Of a stretch of DNA of 64,000 bases, positions 48,090 through 60,364 are shown piece by piece (the stretch's first letter is position 1; each line of letters opens with the position of its first letter). Location: the NCBI GenBank assembly GCA_028023455.1, contig JAQFVV010012508.1, positions 801,877-865,876 on the forward strand. Reading direction: 5' to 3'. The translations under genes were made by a program, and so were the position numbers. The notes below the pieces were generated by a model that did not search any database, had not been told where the DNA came from, and saw only the letters and a list, made by a program, of their open reading frames with translations. The stretch is from Epiperipatus broadwayi. Lineage: Eukaryota > Onychophora > Udeonychophora > Euonychophora > Peripatidae.

Positions 48090-48960
48090 AAGATTACAAA
48101 GCATATCAACATACACATATATAAAATTACATTTACAAGATTCTAGATCACTGGTGAAATACCAAAAATGAAATGAAATACAAAAATCCATAATTTGAAA
48201 TACATCCATCTCCAAATGTTCTGCATTGACTTAAATCTTAACCTTCAATAAACTTTAATACTAAGTATATTATTATATATTCTGACAGATGTAAAATATG
48301 TGCATGCATAACTTATAAGTACAACAAATCAAATCAAAGATATAAAAATTTAAAAAAATAGAAAAAAAAAATTAAACAACAAAATGGTTTGTTTTAAGAT
48401 TCATTTTCTTATGCTTTATTTGTAAACTAAATAACTTTTTTGTAACTATTTCTTGAAACTGAAAATAGTTTTCTTTTTTGTTTTCCAAAATTATCCCATT
48501 ATTTAAGAAATTAGCTGAATGTTAATTGATAATATAACAATAAAATAGAATAAAATTTGTGTCTTGCTTTTGATAAACAAAATAGCAGCCTGTAAGTCTG
48601 AGAACTGACCATTTCTATATAGAAAAACCAATCCTTTGAACTATTAAAAAAAAAGAAAGAAAAAGAATCTGTCTTTAAATAAAATGCAAATCTGCTATCT
48701 TAATACGTTTTCTAAGAAGCTGAAGAAACTAATCTCTCATTAGAGTAAGTAAACTATCAGTGGTGGCTTTTAAGACTATTTATCATAAATGCAAAGTCAA
48801 TCCATAAAATCATTCACTAAGCTAAAACACAGCAACAAGAAATAAATGAACAAGAAAGCCAAAGTTTTATTCCCTAAAAAGTCAAGTGACCTTTGATAAT
48901 TCATAGACCCTAAACATATTGGCAACTCATATTCATCAATTCTTTTTGTAACTTTTCTCA
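48090..48960. other. AT-rich, no gene seen
   Basis: Poly(A)/(T) tracts; nothing recognised. Confidence 0.5.
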
Positions 48961-48967
48961 ATAATTG

Positions 48968-51900
48968 TGCTTGTGATTTATCGTTTTGAAGTTCAGCTTA
49001 TTCGTTTGGCTGTTTGTGGTCAAATTGTAATGATCTTAGTAAAGATCAAGATCATATATAGAATTTATAAAAAAACTGAAATATCTGTAATTTTTAAAAC
49101 TTTATTTTCCACTTTTTCAAAAAATCAATATCATAGATACATTCTTCCAATCATATGGTGCGTTTTGATCCTTTAGATATTGATACTTTTGCTAAAGATT
49201 TTATTTCTCCATTTGCTTCCTTACAATATCTAATATTAATTCTATAATTTTCTGGACATTTTTCATAGATTTAATTGCATGTCTTGCTACCATAGGGGCT
49301 AATTTGTTTTTTTTTTTTTTTGTTTTTTGTTATTTATTAGTATACACTTCTCTGTCAAACTCTTTCACATCATAATATCCTCCTTCCTTTTAATAACAGT
49401 GCCACCTTTTCTTCTTATTGGTGAAATAACTTTCCTTCCAGTACTAAGACTTTGCATTATACTTTTGAAACTTCTGTTCTCTCCTATAGATTTAACTGAC
49501 ATTTCACAGTTATATTTCATTACATCGTCTTTAACTCTTATATCTAATTATTTTAAATAGATCTTTTTATATACTTTCATATTGTTTTTTTTTTATATAT
49601 ATATAATGTTGTATCACAGCTTAAAATTAATTAATTGCTTCTTTTTTACATCAGCTACGTGTAGCTATTTTAGTACGCAAACAGTTACTAAGTTCATTTA
49701 TCCAATTCTGATTCATTATCAAAATCAATAATACTTTAATATATGAAAATTCAAGCTTAAATTTACTGGGATATTTCGGAAGATTATGAATATCAATCTT
49801 TTTAATAACTTTTGTTTATCTAGTCTTGCATTAACATGTAACCCCATACTTCTCGCTGATAGATGATCATTTTCTGTATTGGGAATCTATTAAAGCATAT
49901 TCATCATCATCATCATCATCAACCATTATCAATCCACTGCAGGATGAAGGTCTCTCCAAGTTTAATCCACCTTCTCTGATCTTTAGCTTCTCTTCTCCAC
50001 AACACTCCTGCACATTTTCTTATTTCATCCATCCATCTCACATGTGGTCTTTTTCTGGGTCTTTTACAATCTCTTGGAATCCCGTTTAAAATTTCAATTG
50101 TCCATCTATTATCATCTCTTCTAGCAATATGTCCAGCCCAACTCCATTTCAATCTTTTAACTTTTTCAATAAGGTCAGTAACACCTGTTTGTTGTCTTAC
50201 CCATACATTGCATTTTCGATCTCTTCTTGTTACTCCCAACATACATCTCTCCATACTCCTTTGAGTGCTCTGAAGTCTCTGTATTGCTCTTCTATTAAGT
50301 GTCCAAGTCTCAGATCCATAAGTAAGAACTGGTAAAACACATTTGTTAAAAACCATCCTTTTCAAACACATAGGCATATTTCCTTTTAGTATCAAGTTAT
50401 TTCTACCAAAAGCACTCCAACCAAGTTTAATTCTATGATTAATTTCCTCCATTATGTTTCCATCTGTATTAATAATCTGACCAAGGTATTTGTAACTGTT
50501 AACTTCTTCTAATTCTTCATAATCAATCTTTATTTTCATATTTTGAGCAAATCGATTAAACATTACTTTAGTCTTTTTAACATTTATCTTTAGTCCTACT
50601 TTTCTACTTTCATCTGCTAACTCCTGCAACCTTTCCTGCAGCTCTGAAGCATTATTTGCAAAAACAACTACATCATCTGCGAAATCTAAATGACTTAAAT
50701 ACTCTCCATTTACTTTCACTCCTTTAGTTTCCCATTTTAATCCACAAAATACTTCTTGCAGCACTGCTGTAAAGAGTTTTGGAGATATGGAGTCACCTTG
50801 TCTTACACATTTCTCAATGTTGATTTTTCCAGTATCATTATGTAATCTAATTGTTGCTGTTGCATTTTTATAAATATTCTTTAAAATATGACAATATCCT
50901 GGACCTATACCTTGATGTTCCAATGCTTTAATCACTGAAGAAATGTGTATAGAATGGAATGCCTTTTCATAATCTACAAATCCAAAACATAATGACAACT
51001 CATATTCGTTTGTCCTTTCTATGACTTCTCTCAATACCTGGATATGATCTATTGTACTAAAACCACTTTTAAATCCAGCTTGTTCTCTTGGTTGGTGGAA
51101 ATCCAAAGTTCTCTGTAGACGAATTGTAATTATCTTGGTAAAAATTTTATATAAAACTGATAAAAGGCTGATAGGTCTGTAATTTCTAATATCTTCTTTA
51201 TCACCTTTTTTAAATATTAATATTATTACTGCATTCTTCCAATCTTCTGGTACATCTTTATCATTTAGACATTTGGTATATAACTTTGCTAAAATTGTTT
51301 CTATTTCTTCACCTGCTTCTTTTAATATATCAATTATAATTCCATCATTTCCTGGAGCCTTTCCTTTCTTCATACACTTAATTGCATGTCTCACTTCTTC
51401 ATTTAAAATTCTGGGCAATTCGGAAGATGTAATAGATATAGGAGATACTTGTTCTTTATTACTATATAATTCTTGATAAAAATCTTCTACCAATTTCATG
51501 ATGTCATCTCTCTTTTTAGTAATAATTCCATCTTTTTTCTTATTGCAGATATAAATTTCCTACCAATACCAAAATGTTGTTTAACATTTTTGAGACTTTT
51601 ATTTTCTTCTACAGCTTTCCTTGCTATTTCACAGTTATACTTTCTTATATCATTTTCAACTCTTTTCCGTACCATTTTACAAAATTCGAGATATTCAATT
51701 CTTTTTAATACATCATTTTTGTATATCTTCATATTCCTTCTTTTCTTCATAAATTCTCTAGTCTCAGTAGAAATTTTATTAGTCAATTGCTGCTTTTTTC
51801 TACCAGCTATGTTTGTTGCAGTTTTTAAAAGTGTATCAGTTATTTTCATATTAATTTCATTCAAATCTGAATCATGTTCAAAATCTCCTAACACTTGAAA

Positions 51901-52730
51901 CCTATTTGTAAGTTCTAATTTAAATTCATTAGAATGTTTTTGAAGATTAGGAATATCACTGTAAATATTGTTTTTCCCAATAATTTTTGTCTCTCTAGTT
52001 TTAGATTAACACGTAACTTACACCTTACTAATCGATGATCACTTCCTGTGTTAAATTTATTAAGAACATTACAATCTTGAAATATGTATTTTCTGTTAGT
52101 CAAAATATAATCCAATTCTGCTGTACCTTTATTTGGATGCATATTACAAGTCTTGATATACAGATTTTCTTTAGCAGAAAATTAAATACATCTTTTTAGC
52201 TCTAAATTCTTTCTCTACACCCAAATTTATTCACAACCTTTTCACCTCTCAATAGTTGTCTAATTCTAACTTTAAATCAACCAGTGACAATTTTGAATCA
52301 TTGTTTAATCTGATTAAAAGCATTCTGAACATGTAAATATTTTTTTCCTCTGCTTTATGGAATGAAAAACTATTGGTGCATAAATATGATGTACATGCAT
52401 TTGCTATTTCCATTAGGTTGAAGAATTAATCTCACCCCTTTTATCTCATATACCATCAATTTTATCCACGTTTCCCAATTTTCTATTTAAAACGAATTCC
52501 AATATTTGTATCTTTATAGTAAAGTACCGGCCATTTATCAAATCAAATGTTTCTTCTAACTTTATAAACATTGGCAATATCCGATTTAATAATAAACTGT
52601 ACTTCTAATTCATGTAATCTCTCTTCACTTGGGAAATTGTATATAGCTAAATAAAAAAGACCATGAGATGGCAACCAAGATCCATAACCCAGTTATTCTT
52701 AGCACTCTCTATCTTAGATTACTGATTATT
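48968..52730 (-). pseudogene. Old RTE LINE split by a younger RTE insertion
   Basis: The upstream part (52730-52142) follows the RTE endonuclease on the minus strand (LHELEVQF, VLYYKDTNIG, then a degraded middle up to KEFRAKKMY). The downstream part (49870-48968) resumes at the region matching TGSDHRL and continues through the EN-RT junction, the linker (FKSIMQSLSTGRKVISPIRR) and early RT (PYDWKNVSMILIF, KNYRYFSFL). Both parts are equally decayed with many stops. Between them lies copy C (49899-52141). About 80 bp of the old element at the insertion point appear lost. The RT catalytic part and 3' end are missing. Confidence 0.75.
49899..52141 (-). mobile_element. Young 5'-truncated RTE LINE (copy C)
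   Basis: The minus strand starts inside the endonuclease (MHPNKGTAELDYIL) and runs to a (GAT)n tail at 49899-49917. Frames: 52142-51915 (end of endonuclease, through SDHRLV), 51894-51496 (RT linker) and 51499-49919 (526 codons, RT). The endonuclease/RT frame break is at the same five-A run as in copy B. A second break is a six- instead of seven-A run near 51533, so this copy also has an ordinary -1 indel. Motif A is FVDYEKAFHSI (catalytic Asp kept, but the second Asp is His), motif B has CVRQGDSIS (Gly to Cys) and FADD is intact. About 4.4% of RT residues differ from copy B. 5' truncation makes it immobile. Confidence 0.92.
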
Positions 52731-53610
52731 TCCTTGGATGGTGAGATATATATAATTCCTTTGCCTTTTTCACCTAGCATTTTTTGATTAATTATCCATT
52801 TTCAGGACCATCAAAGCATGTTTATTTTTTCCCTCAAAATTATTTTATCGGACATGTGTTACTTGTTAAATTTTAAAATATTAAGAAACCAAATATAAAT
52901 TCACGTTAACTTGAAGAAAAATATTTATTTTTATTTTTATAAATGCCATTCATAACATTTAATGAATTATTTTTTTGGCGTATGTTATAACGTTCAAACC
53001 GTGAACACATTTGCAACCAATGTCTTGATTTTTTTTAATGTTTACTGTAGCATTTTCAATCAAGCTGTTGGTTAATTATTTTTCCTAATCTTTTGCAAAA
53101 ATGATTAAAATTTGAGATCTATCAGTGACAGAACAAGACACAGTAAAGTATTTTCAAAATTACGGAATAGAGCATGCGCGAAAAATGTGTGCTAATGGGC
53201 ATCATATAAAAAAAGGATGACTAGCTAAGAATGATCATTGACAACACTATTCACACATCCACCCTGCCTTCAAATACATTCAACTAATATATGAGTTAAC
53301 ACATTTTGGGCATAGAAATATGATAAAAATATATACCCACATAGATGTATAATCATCATAGAATATATTCTTATACATTATAAAAAATTTCCATTATCAT
53401 TTCAGTGACCAATTTTTAGTTAATTGCATTAATATTTCATGCATATTCATGATTTTTTTTATTACATTTTATGTAATTGCTTTTATATACTTTCTTTTAA
53501 ATTTTTTATTGTAATTTAAAGTTTTTTCATTTCTTGTCTTTTTTTCTTTTTTGGTGACAAATTAAATTCAGAATATATGGCTCCAATTCAACATCTTCAT
53601 ATTAATAACC
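52731..53610. other. AT-rich, no gene seen
   Basis: Nothing recognised. Confidence 0.5.
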
Positions 53611-53622
53611 CTGTTATGAACA

Positions 53623-54705
53623 GAGCAAAACTCTCCATACAGTATTGCCACCTGTGCTAAACAGAGTAATCAATGGATGCCAGAAGGCTTGTGCATAAAA
53701 TCCCTATCTAATGCCTACTCATCCAATATCCCCAGACTAGTTTCTGGCTTGTGGCCTTCGGATTTGACAGCACTGCATCTAGATCTTAGGATCTAACACA
53801 ACCCTCTAGTAACCACCTTTTATCTCTACTTAACTACAAAACTATGAGAATGAAATTGAAAACACAAAAAATATTTTCAATCTAAGCTCAATAGCTTATA
53901 TAGTCATATGGGTCTATTGAGCTTAGATTGAAAATATTTTTTGTGTTTTCAATTTCATTCTCATAGTTTAGTAGTTAAGTAGAGATAAAAGGTGGTTGCT
54001 AGAGGGTTGCATTAGATCCTAAGATCTAGATGCAGTGCTTTCAAATCCAAAGCTCCTCACTGACGAAGGCCACAAGCCAGAAACCAGTCTGGGAATATTG
54101 GATGAGTAGGCATTAGATAGGGATTTTATGCACAAGCCTTCTGGCATCCATTGATTACTCTGTTTAGCACAGGTGGCAATACTGTATGGAGAGTTTTGCT
54201 CTGTTTATCAACAATTAATGTGCTAGTATAGGAAATGTGATCATGTGATGCTTAATGGTTTAACACCAATCCTGCCTAATAGGATAGTGGTGGCTATGGT
54301 TGTAAAAGAGACAAAGACACCAAAATGTATGGGTTCTGAACTGAGTTCAGACCCATATGATTATATAAGCTATTGAGCTTAGATTGAAAATATTTTGTGT
54401 TTTCAATTTCATTCTCATAGTTTTGTAGTTAAGTAGAGATAAAAGGTGGTTGCTAGAGGGTTGCATTAGATCCTAAGATCTAGATGCAGTGCTCTCAAAT
54501 CCAAAGCTCCTCACTTACGAAGGCCACAAGCCAGAGACTAGTCTGGGGATATTGGATGAGTGGGCATTAGATAGGGATTTTATGCACAAGCCTTCTGGCA
54601 TCCATTGATTACTCTGTTTAGTACAGGTGGCAATACTGTATGGAGAGTTTTGCTCTGTTTATCAACAATTAATGTGCTAGTATAGGAAATGTGATCATGT
54701 GAACT
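53623..54705 (+). mobile_element. 1.08-kb compound foldback element (family II), 12-bp TSD
   Basis: CTGTTATGAACA (53611-53622) and CTGTTATGGACA (54706-54717) flank it. It contains one minus-oriented unit (about 53623-53915) and a plus unit (about 53910-54265), together a palindrome centred near 53912, then a second plus unit (about 54265-54705). The two plus units are nearly identical to each other. Plus units carry the core CTGACGA..GAAAC (54060-54084; CTTACGA..GAGAC in the second). The end is ATGTGATCATGTGA. One TSD around all three units suggests insertion as one molecule. Confidence 0.8.
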
Positions 54706-54983
54706 CTGTTATGGACATTTCCATTTTCTTTTGATCATTTTAATAACTGTCCATAATAAACAAAAATACAATTTTGGTTTCTTTTTTTATGATAGCTTTC
54801 ATTTCATAATTACTAATATATATTTTTTATTTATGATTATTTGATCATCCAATATTCATGACTTCATTAATGTAAATTTAATATTTTATTTAGGTTTCAT
54901 AAATGAACTGTAATATATATTATTTATTTTCGTCATTACTAAAGATTTAAAAAATTTTGAAATTATGAATATATATTTTTAAA

Positions 54984-55205
54984 TCAGAAGGAATGCATAC
55001 CCTATGCACATGGGCTGTAATGTTGTTTTAATACCTCAACGATGTTTTGTTGATCATGGAAAATACTCTCCAACCAAAGCACAAGATGGAGATTGAAAAG
55101 ATAAGAATGGTTTGAGAATATTCTCTGTAGTCAACAAAACATCATTAAAGTGTTAAAATAACATTACAGAGCATGAGTATAGGGTGTAAATCTCTTCTGA
55201 TTAAA
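54984..55205. mobile_element. Foldback element (family III), ~220 bp
   Basis: AATCAGAAGGAATGCATACC at the left pairs with the inverted GGGTGTAAATCTCTTCTGATT at the right. TAATGTTGTTTTAATACCTC and CAACGATGTTTTGTTGA likewise pair with their complements. The right arm recurs alone at about 55400-55590. No TSD established. Confidence 0.7.
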
Positions 55206-55399
55206 ATTGTATATGACTACTGTACTAATAAATAAAACAGAAAGTTACATAGTATCTAATATTTCATAATATTAATGGGCATTAAATTGGAAAATTTTGC
55301 AATTGTTAATAGATAAAATAAAATTAATACATGTAAAGTGAATAAAGAAATACATTCATGTTTTCATTCCAAGATTCTTTAGATTGGCCTATATAAGTG

Positions 55400-55590
55400 A
55401 ATTTAGGTTCAAGGATAAGATGGCCACTCTTATCTTTCCAAAGTCTCTATCTTGTACTTTGGTTTGAGAGTATCCTCTGTATTTGCTTTGGTTTGAGAGT
55501 ATCCTTTGTATTTAACTAAACATGTTCAGGTATTAAAACAAATTACAGCACATGTGTATAGGGTGCAAATCCCTTCTGATTAAATTATAT
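55400..55590 (+). mobile_element. Single-arm copy of family III, with internal duplication
   Basis: The TTTGGTTTGAGAGTATCC block occurs twice in tandem (about 55459 and 55485). The GTATAGGGTGCAAATC..TTCTGATTAAAT end follows. Confidence 0.6.
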
Positions 55591-56660
55591 ATAACTATTG
55601 TGCCAGTAACTAAAAATAGAAAGTTAAATATATATTATTCAATACACTGTATTTTTTTTGTAGTATCTTCTTAACACTTTATTTATTATTTTTATATTTA
55701 AAATTTTTAATTGTTGTCATCTTTTTTGCCTCTACTTGTCATGAATTTACAACAATTATTCTTCTAGATTTATATTCTTTCATAATTTTTTTAACTTTTT
55801 GTTAGAATTATTATCTTTGTAACATTCAATATCTAAATATTAAAATTATGAATTTTTCTTTTGTAAAATTATCATAAATGTTAACAGTGAATTCATTATA
55901 ATTACTGTTCGTGGTTCTCTCATTTTCAATTACAAAAATATAATTAACATACCTAGACTACTCTATATATACATATTTAATTATATTGTTTTCTTTTTTT
56001 ATTAGTAAAGAAGCCATTAACCGCATATCTTATTATCTACACTATGTGTATTGGTTATTCATTTTTTTATATAGCATAAATGATTATGCACTAATATTAA
56101 GCTTCTATAATATTTATTACATTTTAACTAGAAATTTTTTTTTCATTTTTCGTTTGTATTTGCAATAAATTAGCGAAATGTTTTTAACATTCACGCTCAG
56201 TTGTATCTAAAAAGTAAATAATAAAAAAAACCTTTTCAGTTGTCGGATGTTAGAAATGTTTCACTAATTTATTACATTTTGATTATGTATATGTTCATGC
56301 AATTTTACTTTTATTATTTGCATACTTTTTCTACATCTATTATGATTTTTATCTATATATAATGCTTAATTTTTTATATAATTTTTTCTATATTTTACAA
56401 AATTCCTCATATTTTATAATATTAACCAGCCATGTTATTTAAAGATTTTGAGGATTTTTGTAAAAGCAATAATCTTAATAAATTATTTGTTTCATGTGGT
56501 GAAATCTTGATAAAAATTTATGGGTTAAAATAAAAAAGAATATAATATATTATAATCATTTACATTTATTAATTTGTTTTCTTTCATTGATTTTCTAACT
56601 TTATCTAAAATATATAACAATAAATTGATTACTTTCATCTTCATGGCATATTCTAATTTA
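55591..56660. other. Extremely AT-rich, no gene seen
   Basis: Short open frames here are dominated by Ile/Tyr/Phe and reflect base composition only. Confidence 0.55.
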
Positions 56661-56675
56661 TTGTTTCTTCAATTT

Positions 56676-56801
56676 TTTTTTATGGGCATCAGAGCGAACG
56701 GCAACTAACAGCTCAGGGTTGCACAGTTTCCAAAATCTCTTGATGGCAGCTCCGCACAATCCAGAACAGGCTGGGTGCCAATAGTAGTAAAAACTTTTTT
56801 T
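56676..56801 (-). mobile_element. 126-bp retroposed GC-richer sequence, 15-bp TSD, poly(A)
   Basis: TTGTTTCTTCAATTT is exact at 56661-56675 and 56802-56816. On the minus strand the insert reads from GTTTTTACTACTATTGGCAC through CAGCCTGTTCTGG to TCTGATGCCCAT and then A(9), so it has a poly(A) 3' end. The insert is open in one frame (WHPACSGLCGAAIKRFW then KLCNPELLVAVRSDAH). It may be a 3' scrap of an mRNA or a small RNA retrocopy. Source unknown. Confidence 0.7.
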
Positions 56802-57329
56802 TTGTTTCTTCAATTTGTTTAATTTCTTCAATACATTTTCTATATTTCTTTTAAATATATATCATGAAAGTCCACATGATATGAATGCAAAAATTATTTA
56901 ATTCTCTATCTATAATAAACTTTTTATTTAAATTACTATTAGTGAAAAAGATGAATGATAGTTCTTTATTGTATAATAAATGTTAGTTTTCTAGAAAATT
57001 CTATTAGATGTATAAATTTGTATAAAATTTTAATGCTAAAACATCTAAGTTTTTCACATTTTTTTTCTTGATATCATTTCTTCAATATTGATGTAAAATT
57101 ATTTTACCAACCAATTCCATGTACTAGTATCGTTTAAGGTTGTTGTTTTTTTAAAAAAAAAACAATTCTGAGATCATTAAAAAACTTTGTCAAATTAATT
57201 TTTCATTTTATTTTTTGTTTTAAAAAAAAATTCATATTATTATTGACTAAAATATATAGTTTTTAAAAAAAATCATTTTATTCCAACTTGATTTTTATTT
57301 TGCCATTTACAAGTTTTTTTATTTGTTTA

Positions 57330-57405
57330 ATTGCGGCGCTTGAGGCTATAGCCTTAATGAAGGTTACTTACGTAATCAATGTGCGTTTAAATAAATTTAT
57401 AATTA
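57330..57405 (+). mobile_element. Tail fragment of the 5566/9634 SINE family
   Basis: GAGGCTATAGCCTTAATGAA, then GTTACTTACGTAATCAATGT and AATTTATAATTAC match the ends of the elements at 6090 and 9799. It abuts the satellite that starts at 57407. Confidence 0.7.
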
Positions 57406-57639
57406 CAAAGATATATATAAATTTATAAGGTAGTTCAAAACTATGTCTAGATGCCAAGATATGTACAATCCTTGATTCATTAATACACAAAGATATATAT
57501 AAATTTTTAATTTTTTATTTTAATTTTTTTTAAATATATAAATTTTAAGTCAAACTTTCTGCCAGATACTTTTAAAGATATATATAAATTTATAAGGTAG
57601 GTCAAAACTATGTCTACATATCAAGATATGTACAATTCT

Positions 57640-57860
57640 TAGATGTGATATGTTGGACTATTTCTATCATTTATGGAGTGAATGTTGAATGTATAGAAAA
57701 TTTTAAACTTTATTTAAACTTTTCCAAATACAAACAACTTGTTAGTAATAACACACAAATAGACAATTGTGTGTTATTACTAACAAGTTGTTTGTATTTG
57801 GAAACTTTAAATAAAGTTTAAAATTTTCTATGCATTCAACATTCACTCCATAAATGATGG
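57640..57860. mobile_element. Palindrome of two inverted SINE tails
   Basis: Arms of ~110 bp (57645-57758 and 57767-57870) are near-perfect inverted copies around an 8-nt spacer. Each is the 3' part of the tRNA-headed SINE seen at 63310-63440 (AACAAGTTGTTTGTATTTGG, ATTTTCTATACATTCAAC, ATGATGGAAATAGTCCAAC). Confidence 0.85.
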
Positions 57861-58046
57861 AAATACTCCAACATATCACATCTAATAATATACTACCATT
57901 ACAAACCTTTAAACAAATACTATTAATAGACAAAGATATATATAAATTTATAAGATAGTTCAAAACTATGTCTAGATGTCAAAATATGTAGAATTCTTGA
58001 TTCATTAATACATAAAGATGTATATAAATTTATAAGTCAAAACTAT

Positions 58047-58862
58047 AATTGCCAATTCCTCAACAAGCTTTGTGATAAATGCTTAGCCAGAGCCAGCATT
58101 TAAAATATCTCTGTCAGGACCCCCCCCCAACTTCTGACCATGGTTTCATGCTTTGCACTCCTCAGAGAGGTGCTAGGTAGGCTCAGACCCTAGATCTAAA
58201 AATACCAACCCAAAGCCAGCATTTATCTAGAAGTTATCTATTGAGAGGAAAATCTGAAATTTTCAGACACTTACATGTCTTCAAACCCAGCTATCCAACT
58301 CAAATAGCTATATGGGACTGAGAGATCTTCAACCATACCATATATTAGTAGACTTAGCAATATATCATTGCATAAGACTTAAGGCAAGGACTATAAATAG
58401 GCAAAATAAGAGTCATAGATCACATGACCCAATTCTCTTAAGCTTGTAAGATATAATCAATGAGGATTGCCAATTCCTCAACAAGCTTTGTGATAAATGC
58501 TTAGCCAGAGCCAGCATTTATGGCTGAAGATCTCTCAGCCCCATATAGCTATTTGAGTTGGATAGCTGAGTGTAGGTGTCTGAAAATTTCAGATTTTCCT
58601 CTGAATAAATAACTTCTAGATAAATGCTGGTCTTGGATTGGTATTTTTAGATCTAGTGTCTGAACCTACCCTAGCACCTCTCTGAGGAGTGCCAAAGCAA
58701 AAACCATGGTCAGAGGTTTGGGGGGGGGGGCTTACAGAGATATTTTAAATGCTGGCTCTGACTAATCATTTATCACAAAGCTTGTTGAGGAATAGGCAAT
58801 CCTCATTGATTATATCTTACAAGCTTAACAGAATTGGGTCATGTGATCTATGACTCTTATTT
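58047..58862 (+). mobile_element. 816-bp foldback SINE-like element with 14-bp TSD
   Basis: TAAGTCAAAACTAT is exact at 58033-58046 and 58863-58876, inside a satellite unit. Arms of ~390 bp (from ATTGCCAATTCCTCAACAAG and its complement) include a second direct copy of that block near 58467. The core CTGAGGA-GTGC-CAAA-GCAA-AAAC lies at about 58681. The 3' end has GGGTCATGTGATCTATGACT before T-rich. Runs of 9-10 C and G in the two arms (58121, 58722) are complementary. Confidence 0.85.
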
Positions 58863-59075
58863 TAAGTCAAAACTATGTCTGGATATCAAGATATATACAA
58901 TCCTTGATTCATTAATACACAAAGATATATATAACTTTATAACATAGTTCAAAACTATATCTAGATGTCAAGATATGTACAATTTTTGATACATTAGTAC
59001 AGAAAGATATGTATAAATTTATAAGACAGTTCAAAACTATATCTAGATGTAAAGATATGTACAATCCTTGATTTT

Positions 59076-59398
59076 TATAATAGGTTCCTATTTAATTATT
59101 AACTTTGTTAATGTACTTTAGTGTTAGTGCACTTCTTATATATATGTAATATTATTGGTTGCACTGTAAAAATATTTGTAATAAGATTTAATATTTGCAA
59201 GTGCATCCGTTGATTCAAATGATACTACAACTATTTACCAACATCACTTTTCTTATCATATGATATGTTTATTTTATGAATAACCTTCATGCAACAGATA
59301 CATTAAAAGACCTGAAATATTTAAATATCACACGTGTTGATAGTTAGATACTTATGTAAATACTGTAAATATTATATGTTTTGAGTTGTATTTATATA
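59076..59398. other. AT-rich, no gene seen
   Basis: Nothing recognised. Confidence 0.5.
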
Positions 59399-59867
59399 TT
59401 GGACTGCCTCAGTTGGTTAGAGTGTTACCTTAAAATTCAATGCTCAAGGATCCTGAGGATACAGGTTCAATTTCCATGCTAGTACTGTCACTGGTCAGGC
59501 CACAACACCTGAAGAAGAGGGGAGAATAATACCTCTCAAAACATTGTGCATATACTAATAGGTTTGATGTGTTATTACTAACAGTTGAATGTATTTGGAA
59601 TATTTAAATAAAGTTAAATTTTTCTAAAGACATTCAATACTCGTATTAGATGATGGAAATAGTTCAATATATAAATACAACTAAAACACCATCAACACAA
59701 ACTTTCAGGAAGATGACATGTCTGAATTTTAAATTGCAATGAAATGTGCTCTATCATGTTTAATCTTCAGTGAAATATTAAAACAAATTTCATATAAAGT
59801 GAAGATATTTCTATCCACATTATGACCCTTTATGAAAAAATACAGTAATTTACATATCTAATAATTA
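59399..59867 (+). mobile_element. tRNA-headed SINE, longest copy
   Basis: The head has TGCCTCAGTTGGTTAGAG (A box, 59405 on) and ACAGGTTCAATTTCC (B box, 59461 on). The conserved body CACAAC ACCTGAAGAA GAGGGG ... CCTCTC follows at 59501-59537. A ~330-bp AT-rich body then matches 45820-46130. Pol III-type transcription is implied by the head. Confidence 0.8.
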
Positions 59868-60347
59868 GAAATTAAGAAATAAAATGTATTTAACCAAGAC
59901 GATTTTTCAATTTTGTAAGCATTCAGCCTTATTTTATACTACCCAGTTTTTCCTTTCACTATACAATCATTATAACACAATGATCTAAAAATAATATCAT
60001 CAACCTATTACATTCATGGGTTCTTTTATATGATAATGTTATATTTGAACATTCAAAAGAAGTATTTTGAACATCTTTTGAATAATGACACGAAAATTCA
60101 GAAGACGATTTTTAATAACATCTATTCTAACTATTCATTTAAATTTGGACAAAAATATCTAGTTTGATAAAATTAAGCCACTCCTTGCAAGTTTAAACAT
60201 GGAAAGCCTGCAGTTGGTAAGATGCTTAAGGTTTTAAAGTATGGAGTTATATTATCTTCAATAATTGAAATTTTTTAAGCCTAAAAAAACCACAAGGTTA
60301 AGCCATCTGATTTAAAAAAAAGATGTACCTATTTGTTCCAATTTTGA
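59868..60347. other. AT-rich, no gene seen
   Basis: Nothing recognised. Confidence 0.5.
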
Positions 60348-60364
60348 AATATAGAGGAAGTTTT

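Larger units (their letters stand above)
57407..59075. repeat. ~80-bp satellite array interrupted by two palindromic insertions
   Basis: The unit is AAAGATATATATAAATTTAT, AAGGTAGTTCAAAACTATGT, CTAGATGTCAAGATATGTAC and AATCCTTGATTCATTAATAC plus AC. Whole or partial units start near 57407, 57489, 57574, 57932, 58014, 58864 (resumed), 58921 and 59003. The array is broken at 57640-57930 and 58047-58862. Confidence 0.85.

Noticed and set aside
51473-51898. Plus-strand 141-codon ORF
   Set aside because: It is the antisense of the RTE copy C linker region; the same antisense frame appears over copy B.
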